Source: UBA1447 sp964612185 (GTDB lineage: Bacteria > Bacillota > Clostridia > Oscillospirales > Acutalibacteraceae). Taken from it: a stretch of DNA of 64,000 nucleotides. Numbering within the stretch: the first letter of the stretch is position 1; every line of letters begins with the position of its first letter. Position numbers and translations under genes: made by a program. The DNA lies in the NCBI GenBank assembly GCA_964612185.1, contig CAZTCR010000002.1, forward strand, positions 62,001 to 126,000. Reading direction: 5' to 3'. Positions 1-7,358 of the stretch are shown here, one piece after another. The notes beneath the pieces were generated by a model. That model saw nothing but the letters and a program-made list of their open reading frames with translations, was not told where the DNA came from and searched no databases.

Positions 1-384
1 ATCGGCGGTGAACAGTCGGGGCATGTAATATTCCTTGACTATGCCACCACCGGCGATGGTCAGCTGACCGCGCTGAAACTCCTTGAAGTCATGAAAACAA
101 CGGGCAAAAGCCTTGCACAGCTGGCAGCTGATATGCAGGTCTATCCCCAGGTGATGGTGAATGTCAAAGTGTCCAACCTCGGCAAAGTCCGCTATTCGTC
201 CGATGAGGAGATTAAGAAAGCCATATCGGAAGCGGAGCAGGAATTAGACGGCGACGGTCGGGTTCTGGTGCGTGTTTCCGGCACGGAACCGCTTGTCCGG
301 GTCATGCTGGAAGGCAAAGACAAAGAATTGATTGCAAAGCTTGCGGAAGAAATTGCCGAAGTTGTTCGGGAAAGACTGATATAG
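1..384 (+). CDS. glmM: Phosphoglucosamine mutase, C-terminal part (5' truncated by window edge)
   Basis: This is the last 127 residues of a phosphohexomutase that interconverts glucosamine-6-phosphate and glucosamine-1-phosphate, the step before UDP-GlcNAc and peptidoglycan synthesis. The reading frame is open from base 1 and ends at TAG 382-384. Visible are the sugar-binding loop GGEQSGH at the very start and the phosphate-binding motif RVSGTEPLVRVM of the C-terminal domain 4, both characteristic of GlmM in the alpha-D-phosphohexomutase superfamily. The catalytic serine and metal-binding loops lie outside the window. GGEQSGH rather than another sugar loop favours GlmM over phosphomannomutase; compare the PMM-like gene at 48685, which has ETSGH. 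Confidence 0.92.
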   Translation: MGGEQSGHVIFLDYATTGDGQLTALKLLEVMKTTGKSLAQLAADMQVYPQVMVNVKVSNLGKVRYSSDEEIKKAISEAEQELDGDGRVLVRVSGTEPLVRVMLEGKDKELIAKLAEEIAEVVRERLI

Positions 385-412
385 ACGATTATTGATTATC
401 GGATGGTGTGCG

Positions 413-1279
413 ATGCGGGTTGCTTGCGGTTGGAAGGATTACGAACTGCTTGACTGTTCCGACGGAAAACGGTTGGAACGGTGGGGTAGTGTTGTCCTGA
501 TTCGTCCGGATCCACAGGTGATTTGGAAAACCGAAAGAAAGCATGCGCTATGGGATGCCCCCCATGCCGAATATATTCGTTCATCATCCGGCGGCGGCAA
601 CTGGGAATTTCACAAAAAAACACCGGATTCCTGGCAAATTGCCTTTCAAGATTACATCTTTTGTATTAAAACAACGGGGTTTAAGCATACCGGTATCTTT
701 CCGGAACAGGCAGTCAATTGGACACTGCTGTCGGATTTAATCAAAAAGGCCGGCAGGCCTGTAAAAGCGCTTAATCTGTTTGCCTATACGGGTGCGGCCA
801 CCGTAGCTTGTTTAAAAGCCGGCGCGCAAACGGTTCATGTGGACGCGGCAAAGGGTATGGTTGCCTGGGCAAGAGAAAACGCAGCGGCGTCCTCGGCACC
901 GGAGCAATCGGTTCGATGGATTGTGGACGACTGCGCTAAGTTTGTTCAGCGTGAAATCCGCCGCGGCAATAAGTACGACATTATCATGATGGACCCCCCT
1001 TCATACGGCAGAGGGCCCGGCGGCGAGATTTGGAAACTTGAAGACGAAATATACCGGCTGGTCACCTTGTGCAGGGATTTGCTGCACGAAAAATCGCTGA
1101 TGCTGCTGATCAATTCCTATACCACCGGTCTTTCACCTTCCGTCATGCAATATATCCTGGGTGCAGCGGTGGTTCCGCAACTGGGCGGTACCGTAACGGC
1201 GGAGGAAATCGGGTTGCCGGTGTCATCAACTGGTTTGGCATTGCCTTGCGGCGCCACATCCATATGGAGAAATGTATAA
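413..1279 (+). CDS. Class I SAM-dependent methyltransferase, RlmI/RlmK-like (COG1092), without PUA domain
   Basis: Predicted RNA (probably 23S rRNA) cytosine/guanine methyltransferase of 288 residues. The Rossmann core shows the SAM-binding motif LNLFAYTGAATVACLKAGA, an acidic ribose-binding position (VHVDAAKGMV) and the catalytic-loop motif MMDPPSYGRG, as in the RlmI/RlmK C-terminal domain. The N-terminal PUA domain of RlmI is missing, which is common in shorter Clostridia members. An in-frame TTG at 392 would add seven residues; ATG 413 is preferred. The stop overlaps the ecfA1 start by one base (TAATG), so translation is probably coupled. The exact nucleotide target cannot be read from the sequence. 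Confidence 0.8.
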   Translation: MRVACGWKDYELLDCSDGKRLERWGSVVLIRPDPQVIWKTERKHALWDAPHAEYIRSSSGGGNWEFHKKTPDSWQIAFQDYIFCIKTTGFKHTGIFPEQAVNWTLLSDLIKKAGRPVKALNLFAYTGAATVACLKAGAQTVHVDAAKGMVAWARENAAASSAPEQSVRWIVDDCAKFVQREIRRGNKYDIIMMDPPSYGRGPGGEIWKLEDEIYRLVTLCRDLLHEKSLMLLINSYTTGLSPSVMQYILGAAVVPQLGGTVTAEEIGLPVSSTGLALPCGATSIWRNV

Positions 1280-2127
1280 TGAACGAACCTGTAATCAGAT
1301 TTGAAAATGTTTGTTTCACTTATGAAACAGAAGATAACAATCTGCACCACGCGGTGAACAATATTAATATCGATATTCACAAAGGCGAGTTTGTTGCTGT
1401 TTTGGGGCATAACGGTTCCGGCAAGTCAACACTTGCCAAACTGACCAATGCCATTTTAACACCGGGAAAAGGGCGCGTGCTTGTCAATGGAATGGACACT
1501 TCGGACGAAAAACTGATCAATAAAATCCGTCAGACTGTCGGTATGGTATTTCAAAATCCGGACAATCAAATCGTTGCCACCATCGTCGAAGACGATGTCG
1601 CTTTCGGCCCGGAAAACCTCGGTGTGCCGCCCGCGGAAATCCGTGAACGCGTTGACAGCGCGCTCAGGGAAGTCGGTATGTATGAATACAGAAGCCGGGA
1701 ACCGCACAAGCTTTCCGGCGGGCAGAAACAGCGCGTTGCGATCGCCGGCATACTGGCCATGCGCACGGCCTGCATGGTGCTTGACGAGCCTACCGCAATG
1801 CTGGACCCGCGCGGAAGAGCGGAGGTCATCAAAACGGTTATGCGCCTGAACAGAGAGCTGGGCATCACAGTGGTGTATATAACCCATTTTATGGATGAAG
1901 CCGTCAAAGCCGACCGGGTTTTGGTGATGAATGACGGCGAAATTATCCTTGACAGCAACCCGCGGGATGCATTTACCCGCGTCGAACTGATAAAATCTGT
2001 CGGGCTTGATGTTCCGCAGGCATCGGAACTGTGTTATAAACTGAGGCTCGACGGCCTTGAACTGCCGGAAGATATTCTTAATGAAGAGGAATGCATTAAC
2101 GCTTTGGTAAAAGCGGCGGAGGGATAA
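1279..2127 (+). CDS. ecfA1: Energy-coupling factor transporter ATP-binding protein EcfA1
   Basis: ATPase subunit of the ECF energizing module that powers uptake of vitamins and metals by interchangeable S-components. The 282-residue protein begins MNEPVIRFENVCFTYE. It has Walker A GHNGSGKST (about residue 43), a Q-loop in MVFQNPDNQ, the ABC signature LSGGQKQRVAIAG and Walker B CMVLDEPTAMLDPRG. The open frame extends upstream to 1069, but that part lies inside the methyltransferase; ATG 1279 is the family start. With ecfA2, ecfT and truA it forms the usual Firmicutes order. The ribosomal protein genes that often flank this module (rplQ upstream, rplM/rpsI downstream) are absent here. Confidence 0.95.
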   Translation: MNEPVIRFENVCFTYETEDNNLHHAVNNINIDIHKGEFVAVLGHNGSGKSTLAKLTNAILTPGKGRVLVNGMDTSDEKLINKIRQTVGMVFQNPDNQIVATIVEDDVAFGPENLGVPPAEIRERVDSALREVGMYEYRSREPHKLSGGQKQRVAIAGILAMRTACMVLDEPTAMLDPRGRAEVIKTVMRLNRELGITVVYITHFMDEAVKADRVLVMNDGEIILDSNPRDAFTRVELIKSVGLDVPQASELCYKLRLDGLELPEDILNEEECINALVKAAEG

Positions 2128-2131
2128 ATTG

Positions 2132-2995
2132 ATGCCTGTTATTTCCACCCGCGGTTTGACTCATCTGTATGGCAAAGGCACACCTTTTGAAGTCGCCGCG
2201 ATAAAAGACATCAATATAGACATCGAAAAAGGCGAGCTTGTTGGCATCATCGGCCATACGGGTTCCGGTAAAAGCACGCTGATACAACATTTGAACGGCA
2301 TTCTGAAGCCCGAAAAAGGGACGGTCATGCTCAACGGCAATGACATTTGGAGCAGCAAGCAGAGCATCCGGGAAGCGCGGTTTCAGGTCGGGCTGTGCTT
2401 CCAGTATCCGGAATATCAGTTATTTGAGGAAACTGTATACAAAGACATCGCCTTCGGTCCCAAGAACATGAAGCTCGGCGATGATGAAATTGACCGCAGG
2501 GTTCTGGCGGCGGCGGAGTATGTGGGTCTCAAAGCGGATCTTTTGCAAAAATCACCTTTTGATCTCTCCGGCGGAGAAAAGAGGCGGGCGGCAATCGCCG
2601 GTGTGATGGCCATGGAACCCGCCGTACTGATTTTAGACGAACCCACAGCGGGGCTGGACCCGCGCGGGCGTGATAAAATACTCGATCTGATAAAAAAATA
2701 TCGCGACAACACCGGCAGTACGATTCTCCTGGTTTCCCATTGTATGGAGGATATCGCCCGGCTGGCGTCCAGGGTACTTGTGCTGGAAAACGCTGTGGTC
2801 GCGATGTTCGGCTCGGTGCAGGAAGTGTATTCAAGGGGCACGGAACTGTTCGACATGGGCTTGAATGTGCCGCAGGTTACGCGAATTTTTGCCGGCCTGC
2901 GTGACCGGGGGCTGGATGTATCAGCCGGCATTTATACAGTTGAGCAGGGCAGACAGGAATTGCTCCGTTTCTTCGGAAAGGGGGCGAAGGCATGA
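2132..2995 (+). CDS. ecfA2: Energy-coupling factor transporter ATP-binding protein EcfA2
   Basis: Second ATPase of the ECF module, 287 residues, expected to form a heterodimer with EcfA1 and couple to EcfT. Walker A is GHTGSGKST, the Q-loop region reads LCFQYPEYQLFEE, the signature is LSGGEKRRAAIAG and Walker B is VLILDEPTAGLDPRG. The YPEYQLF segment and the EKRR variant of the signature are typical of EcfA2. ATG 2132 is four bases after the ecfA1 stop; a TTG at 2129 is also in frame. Its stop overlaps the ecfT start in ATGA (2992-2995). Confidence 0.95.
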   Translation: MPVISTRGLTHLYGKGTPFEVAAIKDINIDIEKGELVGIIGHTGSGKSTLIQHLNGILKPEKGTVMLNGNDIWSSKQSIREARFQVGLCFQYPEYQLFEETVYKDIAFGPKNMKLGDDEIDRRVLAAAEYVGLKADLLQKSPFDLSGGEKRRAAIAGVMAMEPAVLILDEPTAGLDPRGRDKILDLIKKYRDNTGSTILLVSHCMEDIARLASRVLVLENAVVAMFGSVQEVYSRGTELFDMGLNVPQVTRIFAGLRDRGLDVSAGIYTVEQGRQELLRFFGKGAKA

Positions 2996-3810
2996 TCAAG
3001 GATATTACAATCGGCCAATATTTCCCCGGCCGCTCAATTCTTCACCGGATGGACGCCCGGATGAAGATTGTCCTGACCTTCGCGGTTATTGTGCTGATCT
3101 TTTTATGCAAAAGCTTTTTTTCAATGGGTTTGATGGTAGCTTTTGTCATCGCGCTTGTTTTCGCTTCAAGGGTTCCCTTGAAAACGGTTTTAAAGAGCCT
3201 GAAACCAATATTTTTCATCGTCATCTTTACCGCTGTGCTGAATATATTTTACACAACCGGCGGCGCGTGGACAATCAGTATTTGGGTGTTGAAAATCAGC
3301 GAAAAAGGTGTTTTTACCGCGCTGTTCATGGCTGTCAGAATCATTTGCCTTGTCGTTATCAGCTCGTTGTTAACCTATACGACAACGCCAACCAGCCTCA
3401 CGGATGCGCTGGAACGCCTGCTTTCACCGCTGAAGATATTTAAAATCGAAGTCCATACTATTGCAATGATGATGACGCTGGCACTGCGCTTTATCCCCAC
3501 GCTCATTGAAGAAATTGACCGCATTATGAGCGCACAGAAGGCGCGAGGAGCTGATTGGGAAAGCGGCTCGCTGGTCAGTCGTGCCAAGGCGCTGGTGCCT
3601 GTGTTGGTTCCTCTTTTTGTCTCTTCCTTTCGCCGGGCTTATGAGCTTGCTTTCGCGATGGAATGCCGCTGTTACACCGGGGGGAAAGGGCGCACCAGGA
3701 TGAAGCAAATGAAACTTCGCGTCATCGACTTCGTATCAATGACGGTGACCGCCGCTTTGCTCGCCGGTATTATTATGCTGAACATCTATTTTGACAAGGT
3801 GATAGCGTGA
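2992..3810 (+). CDS. ecfT: Energy-coupling factor transporter transmembrane protein EcfT
   Basis: Membrane coupling subunit (T-component) of the ECF transporter, 272 residues. About five hydrophobic segments are visible (for example around residues 22-55, 60-85, 105-125 and 250-268). The cytoplasmic coupling helices carry QKARGAD and AMECRCY, which correspond to the two ARG-type motifs contacting EcfA1/A2; the second is a Cys-Arg-Cys variant. It begins with ATG in the 4-base overlap with ecfA2, and its stop overlaps the GTG of truA by four bases, so all four genes look translationally coupled. No S-component is encoded here, so the substrate is not defined locally. Confidence 0.94.
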   Translation: MIKDITIGQYFPGRSILHRMDARMKIVLTFAVIVLIFLCKSFFSMGLMVAFVIALVFASRVPLKTVLKSLKPIFFIVIFTAVLNIFYTTGGAWTISIWVLKISEKGVFTALFMAVRIICLVVISSLLTYTTTPTSLTDALERLLSPLKIFKIEVHTIAMMMTLALRFIPTLIEEIDRIMSAQKARGADWESGSLVSRAKALVPVLVPLFVSSFRRAYELAFAMECRCYTGGKGRTRMKQMKLRVIDFVSMTVTAALLAGIIMLNIYFDKVIA

Positions 3811-4559
3811 GAAACCTTTTATTCACCATTGCATATGACGGCACAGCCTACCACGGCTGGCAGGTTCAGGCGAACGGAGTGTCCGTACAGCAAACAATAC
3901 AGGATGCGCTGGAAAAGGTTATCGGCACGCGCGAAAATATTATCGGTTGCTCCCGCACGGATGCCGGCGTGCACGCAAACATGTACTGTTTTAATATGAG
4001 AACGGCAACCACGCTTGCCTGCGGCCGACTCACCGGCGCACTGAACGCGCACCTGCCGTTTGACATTTCGGTACTTTCCTGCCATGAGGTTTCCTATGAA
4101 TTCCACGCGCGCTACCACTGTGTATCAAAGGAGTACATTTACAAAGTTTGGAATTCGCCGCAAAGAAATCCTTTTCAAAGCGGTTACAGCCTGCATTACA
4201 AATATCCGCTTGACGAAAAAGCGATTGAACACGAAGCCGAGTCATTTTTAGGCAGTCATGATTTCGCAAGCTTTTGCTCCGCGCATAGTAAGATTAGAAG
4301 CACAGTACGCAATGTGAACGCTTTTAAGGTAAACCGGCACGCGGACGAATTGCTCTTTTGTGTTGAAGCGGACGGGTTTTTGTATAACATGGTACGGATT
4401 ATGGTTGGGACACTGCTCAGAATCGAACAGGGTAAAATCGAACGGGGTTCTATTCCTGCGATACTTGCCGCCGGGGACCGTTCGCGCGCCGGGATTACGG
4501 CGCCTGCCCACGGTTTGTATCTCAACAAAGTCAACTATCCATCCGGTACAATCGTTTAA
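3807..4559 (+). CDS. truA: tRNA pseudouridine(38-40) synthase TruA
   Basis: Converts uridines 38, 39 and 40 of the tRNA anticodon stem-loop to pseudouridine. The protein has 250 residues, the normal bacterial size. It starts LLFTIAYDGTAYHGWQ, and carries the catalytic aspartate in GCSRTDAGVHA (about residues 47-57) and the family motifs YHCVSKEYIYKV and FLYNMVRIMVGTLL. The start is GTG at 3807, overlapping ecfT by four bases; this linkage of truA to ecfT is a conserved Firmicutes arrangement. The final motif APAHGLYL is also typical. Confidence 0.96.
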   Translation: MRNLLFTIAYDGTAYHGWQVQANGVSVQQTIQDALEKVIGTRENIIGCSRTDAGVHANMYCFNMRTATTLACGRLTGALNAHLPFDISVLSCHEVSYEFHARYHCVSKEYIYKVWNSPQRNPFQSGYSLHYKYPLDEKAIEHEAESFLGSHDFASFCSAHSKIRSTVRNVNAFKVNRHADELLFCVEADGFLYNMVRIMVGTLLRIEQGKIERGSIPAILAAGDRSRAGITAPAHGLYLNKVNYPSGTIV

Positions 4560-4616
4560 ATTGCCGCACAACAAACATTTCAGCCAATCCAGTTTGACGC
4601 AAGGAGCGTGAAAACA

Positions 4617-5873
4617 ATGCCGGACAGAAAAAAAGTTACTAAAACAAAACCGCTAAAAAGCACAAGAAGCGCTTCCGACACAACGCCGAAGAAAGCGTCT
4701 GCCGCGCCGCAAAAAAAACGCCCGGCAAGTAAAATCGGTAAAAAGAGGCTTATATTTCTCATTTTTATCGTGTTGGTGGTTGTGATGGGCGGTGTAACAA
4801 CTGCGGCTAAATTCGGCGGAATAACTCTTTCCGGCATTTCAGCGGACATCAAGGGTTTCTTTTCAAGCCTCGGCAATGGTGGGGGGTACCCATACAGCTT
4901 GTCCGATTCCACCATCATTTCCGCAGGAAAAATCGGATCGGGGATTATGGTCTTAGACAATGATTCGTTGAGCATCTTGAACGCGACGGCGAAAGAGATT
5001 GCAGGTGTTCAGCACACTTTTTCGAACCCGGCAACAAACACAAGCAACGGGCGCACGGTGCTGTTTGACAGAGCCTCCGGCCGCTTTAAGGTCGTCAGCT
5101 CTTCCGGTGTACTTTTTGAAAAAGATATGGAACGGAACATTCTTGCCGCGGCGTTGGGTAAAAAGGGGAATGTGGCTGTTGGCGCAAAGTCATTGAACGC
5201 GCAAAGTGATCTGACTGTGTTTGACAAAAACAAAAAAGAAATATTTGCCTGGGAATGTGCAAACGAAAGAATTTCCGCTGTAGCGCTGTCTGCAAACGGC
5301 AAAAGTGCTGCCGCTGCGGTCATTGGCGCGAACGATGCCGAAATCTATTCGAAAGTATTTGTATTTGACTTTGATAAAAACGAACCCGTTGCGGTTTTTG
5401 ATTATCCCGCAACTGCATTGATTGAACTGAAGTTCGGAACCGGCCATACGCTCATCGCCGCCGGCGACAAATCAATCAGTGTCATTTCACTTGAAAGCGG
5501 CCAAAAGCAGGACTATTCCTTTGGTACAGGACAGCTCAACTGCCTGTATGTCCATGAAAACGGTAAAACTGCGGTTGTGCTGTCTGCCTTCGGCAACGAG
5601 TCAAAAAATGATTTGAAGGTTTTCAGCGCGAAGGGCGTGCTCCTTTTTGAAAAGAGCTTTGATCAAGCGGTTCGGCGGGTTTCCTGCGATGAAAATTATG
5701 TCAGTATTCTGTTGGACAATGAAGTACAGACATTTAACGAAAAAGGCCGGCAAATGGGCAGCGTCTATGCGGACAAATATACCGAACGCATCATTTCAGC
5801 CGGCAAAAACACCTATTTGATCGAAAAAAGCACTATTGCCAAACATGCCGCGGTAGGCATGAATAATTCGTAA
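4617..5873 (+). CDS. DUF5711 family membrane-anchored beta-propeller-like protein
   Basis: Protein of unknown function, 418 residues. The first 45 residues are rich in Lys, Ser and Ala, then one transmembrane helix follows (about residues 43-65, RLIFLIFIVLVVVMGGVTT). The rest is an extracytoplasmic domain with repeating segments of the type 'IMVLDNDSLSILNATAKEI' and 'LTVFDKNKKEIFAWECAN', which suggests a WD40/PQQ-like propeller. This layout matches the DUF5711 family of Firmicutes. An AAGGAG box at 4601-4606 is better spaced from ATG 4617 than from the in-frame GTG 4608. It lies 57 bases after truA; no terminator is visible between them. Confidence 0.72.
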   Translation: MPDRKKVTKTKPLKSTRSASDTTPKKASAAPQKKRPASKIGKKRLIFLIFIVLVVVMGGVTTAAKFGGITLSGISADIKGFFSSLGNGGGYPYSLSDSTIISAGKIGSGIMVLDNDSLSILNATAKEIAGVQHTFSNPATNTSNGRTVLFDRASGRFKVVSSSGVLFEKDMERNILAAALGKKGNVAVGAKSLNAQSDLTVFDKNKKEIFAWECANERISAVALSANGKSAAAAVIGANDAEIYSKVFVFDFDKNEPVAVFDYPATALIELKFGTGHTLIAAGDKSISVISLESGQKQDYSFGTGQLNCLYVHENGKTAVVLSAFGNESKNDLKVFSAKGVLLFEKSFDQAVRRVSCDENYVSILLDNEVQTFNEKGRQMGSVYADKYTERIISAGKNTYLIEKSTIAKHAAVGMNNS

Positions 5874-5887
5874 ACAATTTTCAAGGT

Positions 5888-5916
5888 CTTTAATTATGCG
5901 TTGACTGTGGTATAAT
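5888..5916 (+). promoter_or_regulatory. Probable extended -10 promoter for the CvpA-like gene
   Basis: TATAAT at 5911-5916 is preceded by TG one base upstream (TGgTATAAT), an extended -10. The -35 region around 5889-5894 (TTTAAT) is weak. It lies about 24 bases upstream of the start codon and its GGGGAGG ribosome binding site. A TTGACT lies only four bases before the -10 and cannot be its -35. Confidence 0.45.
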
Positions 5917-5939
5917 AATCCTATGGGGAGGGTAAAAAT

Positions 5940-6647
5940 ATGGCGTATGTTGTGGATATTTTGCTTTTGCTTGTATTTGCCGGGATGGTACTGGTTGGTG
6001 TTGTAAAAGGTTTTGTCAAGTCCGTACTCGGGATGGTAGCCATCATGGCTGCTTTTCTGCTTGCTTATCAGTTGAGCCCGGTTCTGGCCCCTGCCGTTTA
6101 TGATACTTTTTTGAGCGAAAAAGTTTATGAAACCATTGAAACAAAACTTGCCGAGGCACCCGGTGCGACTCAAGCCGCCGGCCAGGTATCCGCCGTGCTC
6201 GCGTCAATACCCGATTATGTCAAGAGCGTTGCTGCCTCCATTGGAATTGATACCGCCGGCATTACCGATAAAGTCAACAGCTTGGACAATTCAAACGCCG
6301 CTGTCGCGAGAGAACTGGCGGATAATGTAGCAAAGCCCGTAATCACCGCCGTCACACAAGCCATCCTATTTGTATTACTGCTTGTAGTATCCTATATTTT
6401 ATTGATGATTGTTGTCAAACTAATTGATAAATTCTTCAAACTGCCTGTTCTTAAAACAGCGAACAAAATATTAGGCGGGGCGTTAGGTGCCGTAAAAGGC
6501 ATTATGCTTGTTTTTCTGCTTTGCGTCATTTTTGAAATATTTTTTGGCACCGGTAATGATTCGTTTATGTCCGGGGCTGTCGAATCATCGAAAATCATCG
6601 AATTTGTCCGCGGCAACAATTTCGTTGCGGACAGGTTTTCCGCCTGA
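5940..6647 (+). CDS. CvpA family membrane protein
   Basis: Predicted four-helix integral membrane protein of 235 residues resembling the CvpA (colicin V production) family. Hydrophobic segments lie near residues 3-22, 28-48, 138-165 and 180-205. The start has the family pattern 'VDILLLLVFAGMVLVGVVKGFVKSVLGM', and the later helix pair 'LGGALGAVKGIMLVFLLCVIFE' is typical. A loop of about 80 residues, likely extracytoplasmic, separates helices 2 and 3. A strong GGGGAGG ribosome binding site precedes ATG 5940. It is followed 35 bases later by pgsA, with no terminator between. The molecular role of CvpA proteins in Firmicutes is unclear. Confidence 0.78.
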   Translation: MAYVVDILLLLVFAGMVLVGVVKGFVKSVLGMVAIMAAFLLAYQLSPVLAPAVYDTFLSEKVYETIETKLAEAPGATQAAGQVSAVLASIPDYVKSVAASIGIDTAGITDKVNSLDNSNAAVARELADNVAKPVITAVTQAILFVLLLVVSYILLMIVVKLIDKFFKLPVLKTANKILGGALGAVKGIMLVFLLCVIFEIFFGTGNDSFMSGAVESSKIIEFVRGNNFVADRFSA

Positions 6648-6682
6648 GTTAAGCAATTTTAACCTGAAAGGAAAATGTTTTC

Positions 6683-7327
6683 ATGAAAGATTTGTTCAAA
6701 GGGAGTCTCACGGTGCCAAATCTGCTGACGGTTATCAGAATTATTCTAATTCCTGTTTTTGCCGTGCTGTTTTACAACGATCAACTGATTTGGGCTGTTT
6801 TTGTTCTGTTTTTGTCGGGATTAACTGATTTTTTAGACGGTAAAATCGCCCGGCGTTTCAATCAAATCAGCGAACTCGGTAAAATTCTTGACCCGATTGC
6901 GGACAAACTTACGCAGATCACAATTGCGGTGATGCTCTTCTTCGAGTTCCGCGGTGCGGAAAGCGGCGTCTTAAGGGCGTTCAGCTGGGTGTTTTTATTC
7001 TTCCTTTTCAAGGAAGGGGTTATGGTCATCGGCGGCGCGGTCATGCTCTCAAAAGGTATACGGCCCGGTGCCTCTGAAATACTTGGCAAAGTGGCTACAT
7101 TTGTGTTTTACGGATCTATGCTGTTAATCATTGCCTTCGGCCCCGGTGTCGGCGCCTTTGTTCGCAACACAGCGGGTTCCGCCCTGGAGTTACCGAACTG
7201 GGCTGTAATGGGTTTGGTGATTGTTTCCGCAGCACTGACCCTCGCCGCGTTTTTAAGTTATATGCCTGAAACATTCCGTCAGTTTAAGGAGAATGCGGCG
7301 GCAAAAAAAGCAAAAAAACCCAAATAG
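6683..7327 (+). CDS. pgsA: CDP-diacylglycerol--glycerol-3-phosphate 3-phosphatidyltransferase
   Basis: Makes phosphatidylglycerol phosphate from CDP-diacylglycerol and glycerol-3-phosphate in the cytoplasmic membrane. The protein is 214 residues. The CDP-alcohol phosphotransferase signature D-G-x2-A-R-x8-G-x3-D-x3-D is complete: DGKIARRF followed by GKILDPIAD (about residues 52-75). The N-terminal NLLTVIRIILIPVFA is the typical PgsA first helix; further helices follow and the C-terminus is Lys/Ala-rich. An AAAGGAAAATG box precedes ATG 6683. It is cotranscribed with the CvpA-like gene on spacing grounds. Confidence 0.92.
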   Translation: MKDLFKGSLTVPNLLTVIRIILIPVFAVLFYNDQLIWAVFVLFLSGLTDFLDGKIARRFNQISELGKILDPIADKLTQITIAVMLFFEFRGAESGVLRAFSWVFLFFLFKEGVMVIGGAVMLSKGIRPGASEILGKVATFVFYGSMLLIIAFGPGVGAFVRNTAGSALELPNWAVMGLVIVSAALTLAAFLSYMPETFRQFKENAAAKKAKKPK

Positions 7328-7358
7328 AGTGCCTCAAAAATAAGGAGTAAGTTGAATC

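Noticed and set aside
1456..2148. 230-residue open frame on the minus strand
   Set aside because: It is antisense to ecfA1, which has all ABC ATPase motifs; the minus-strand translation matches no family.
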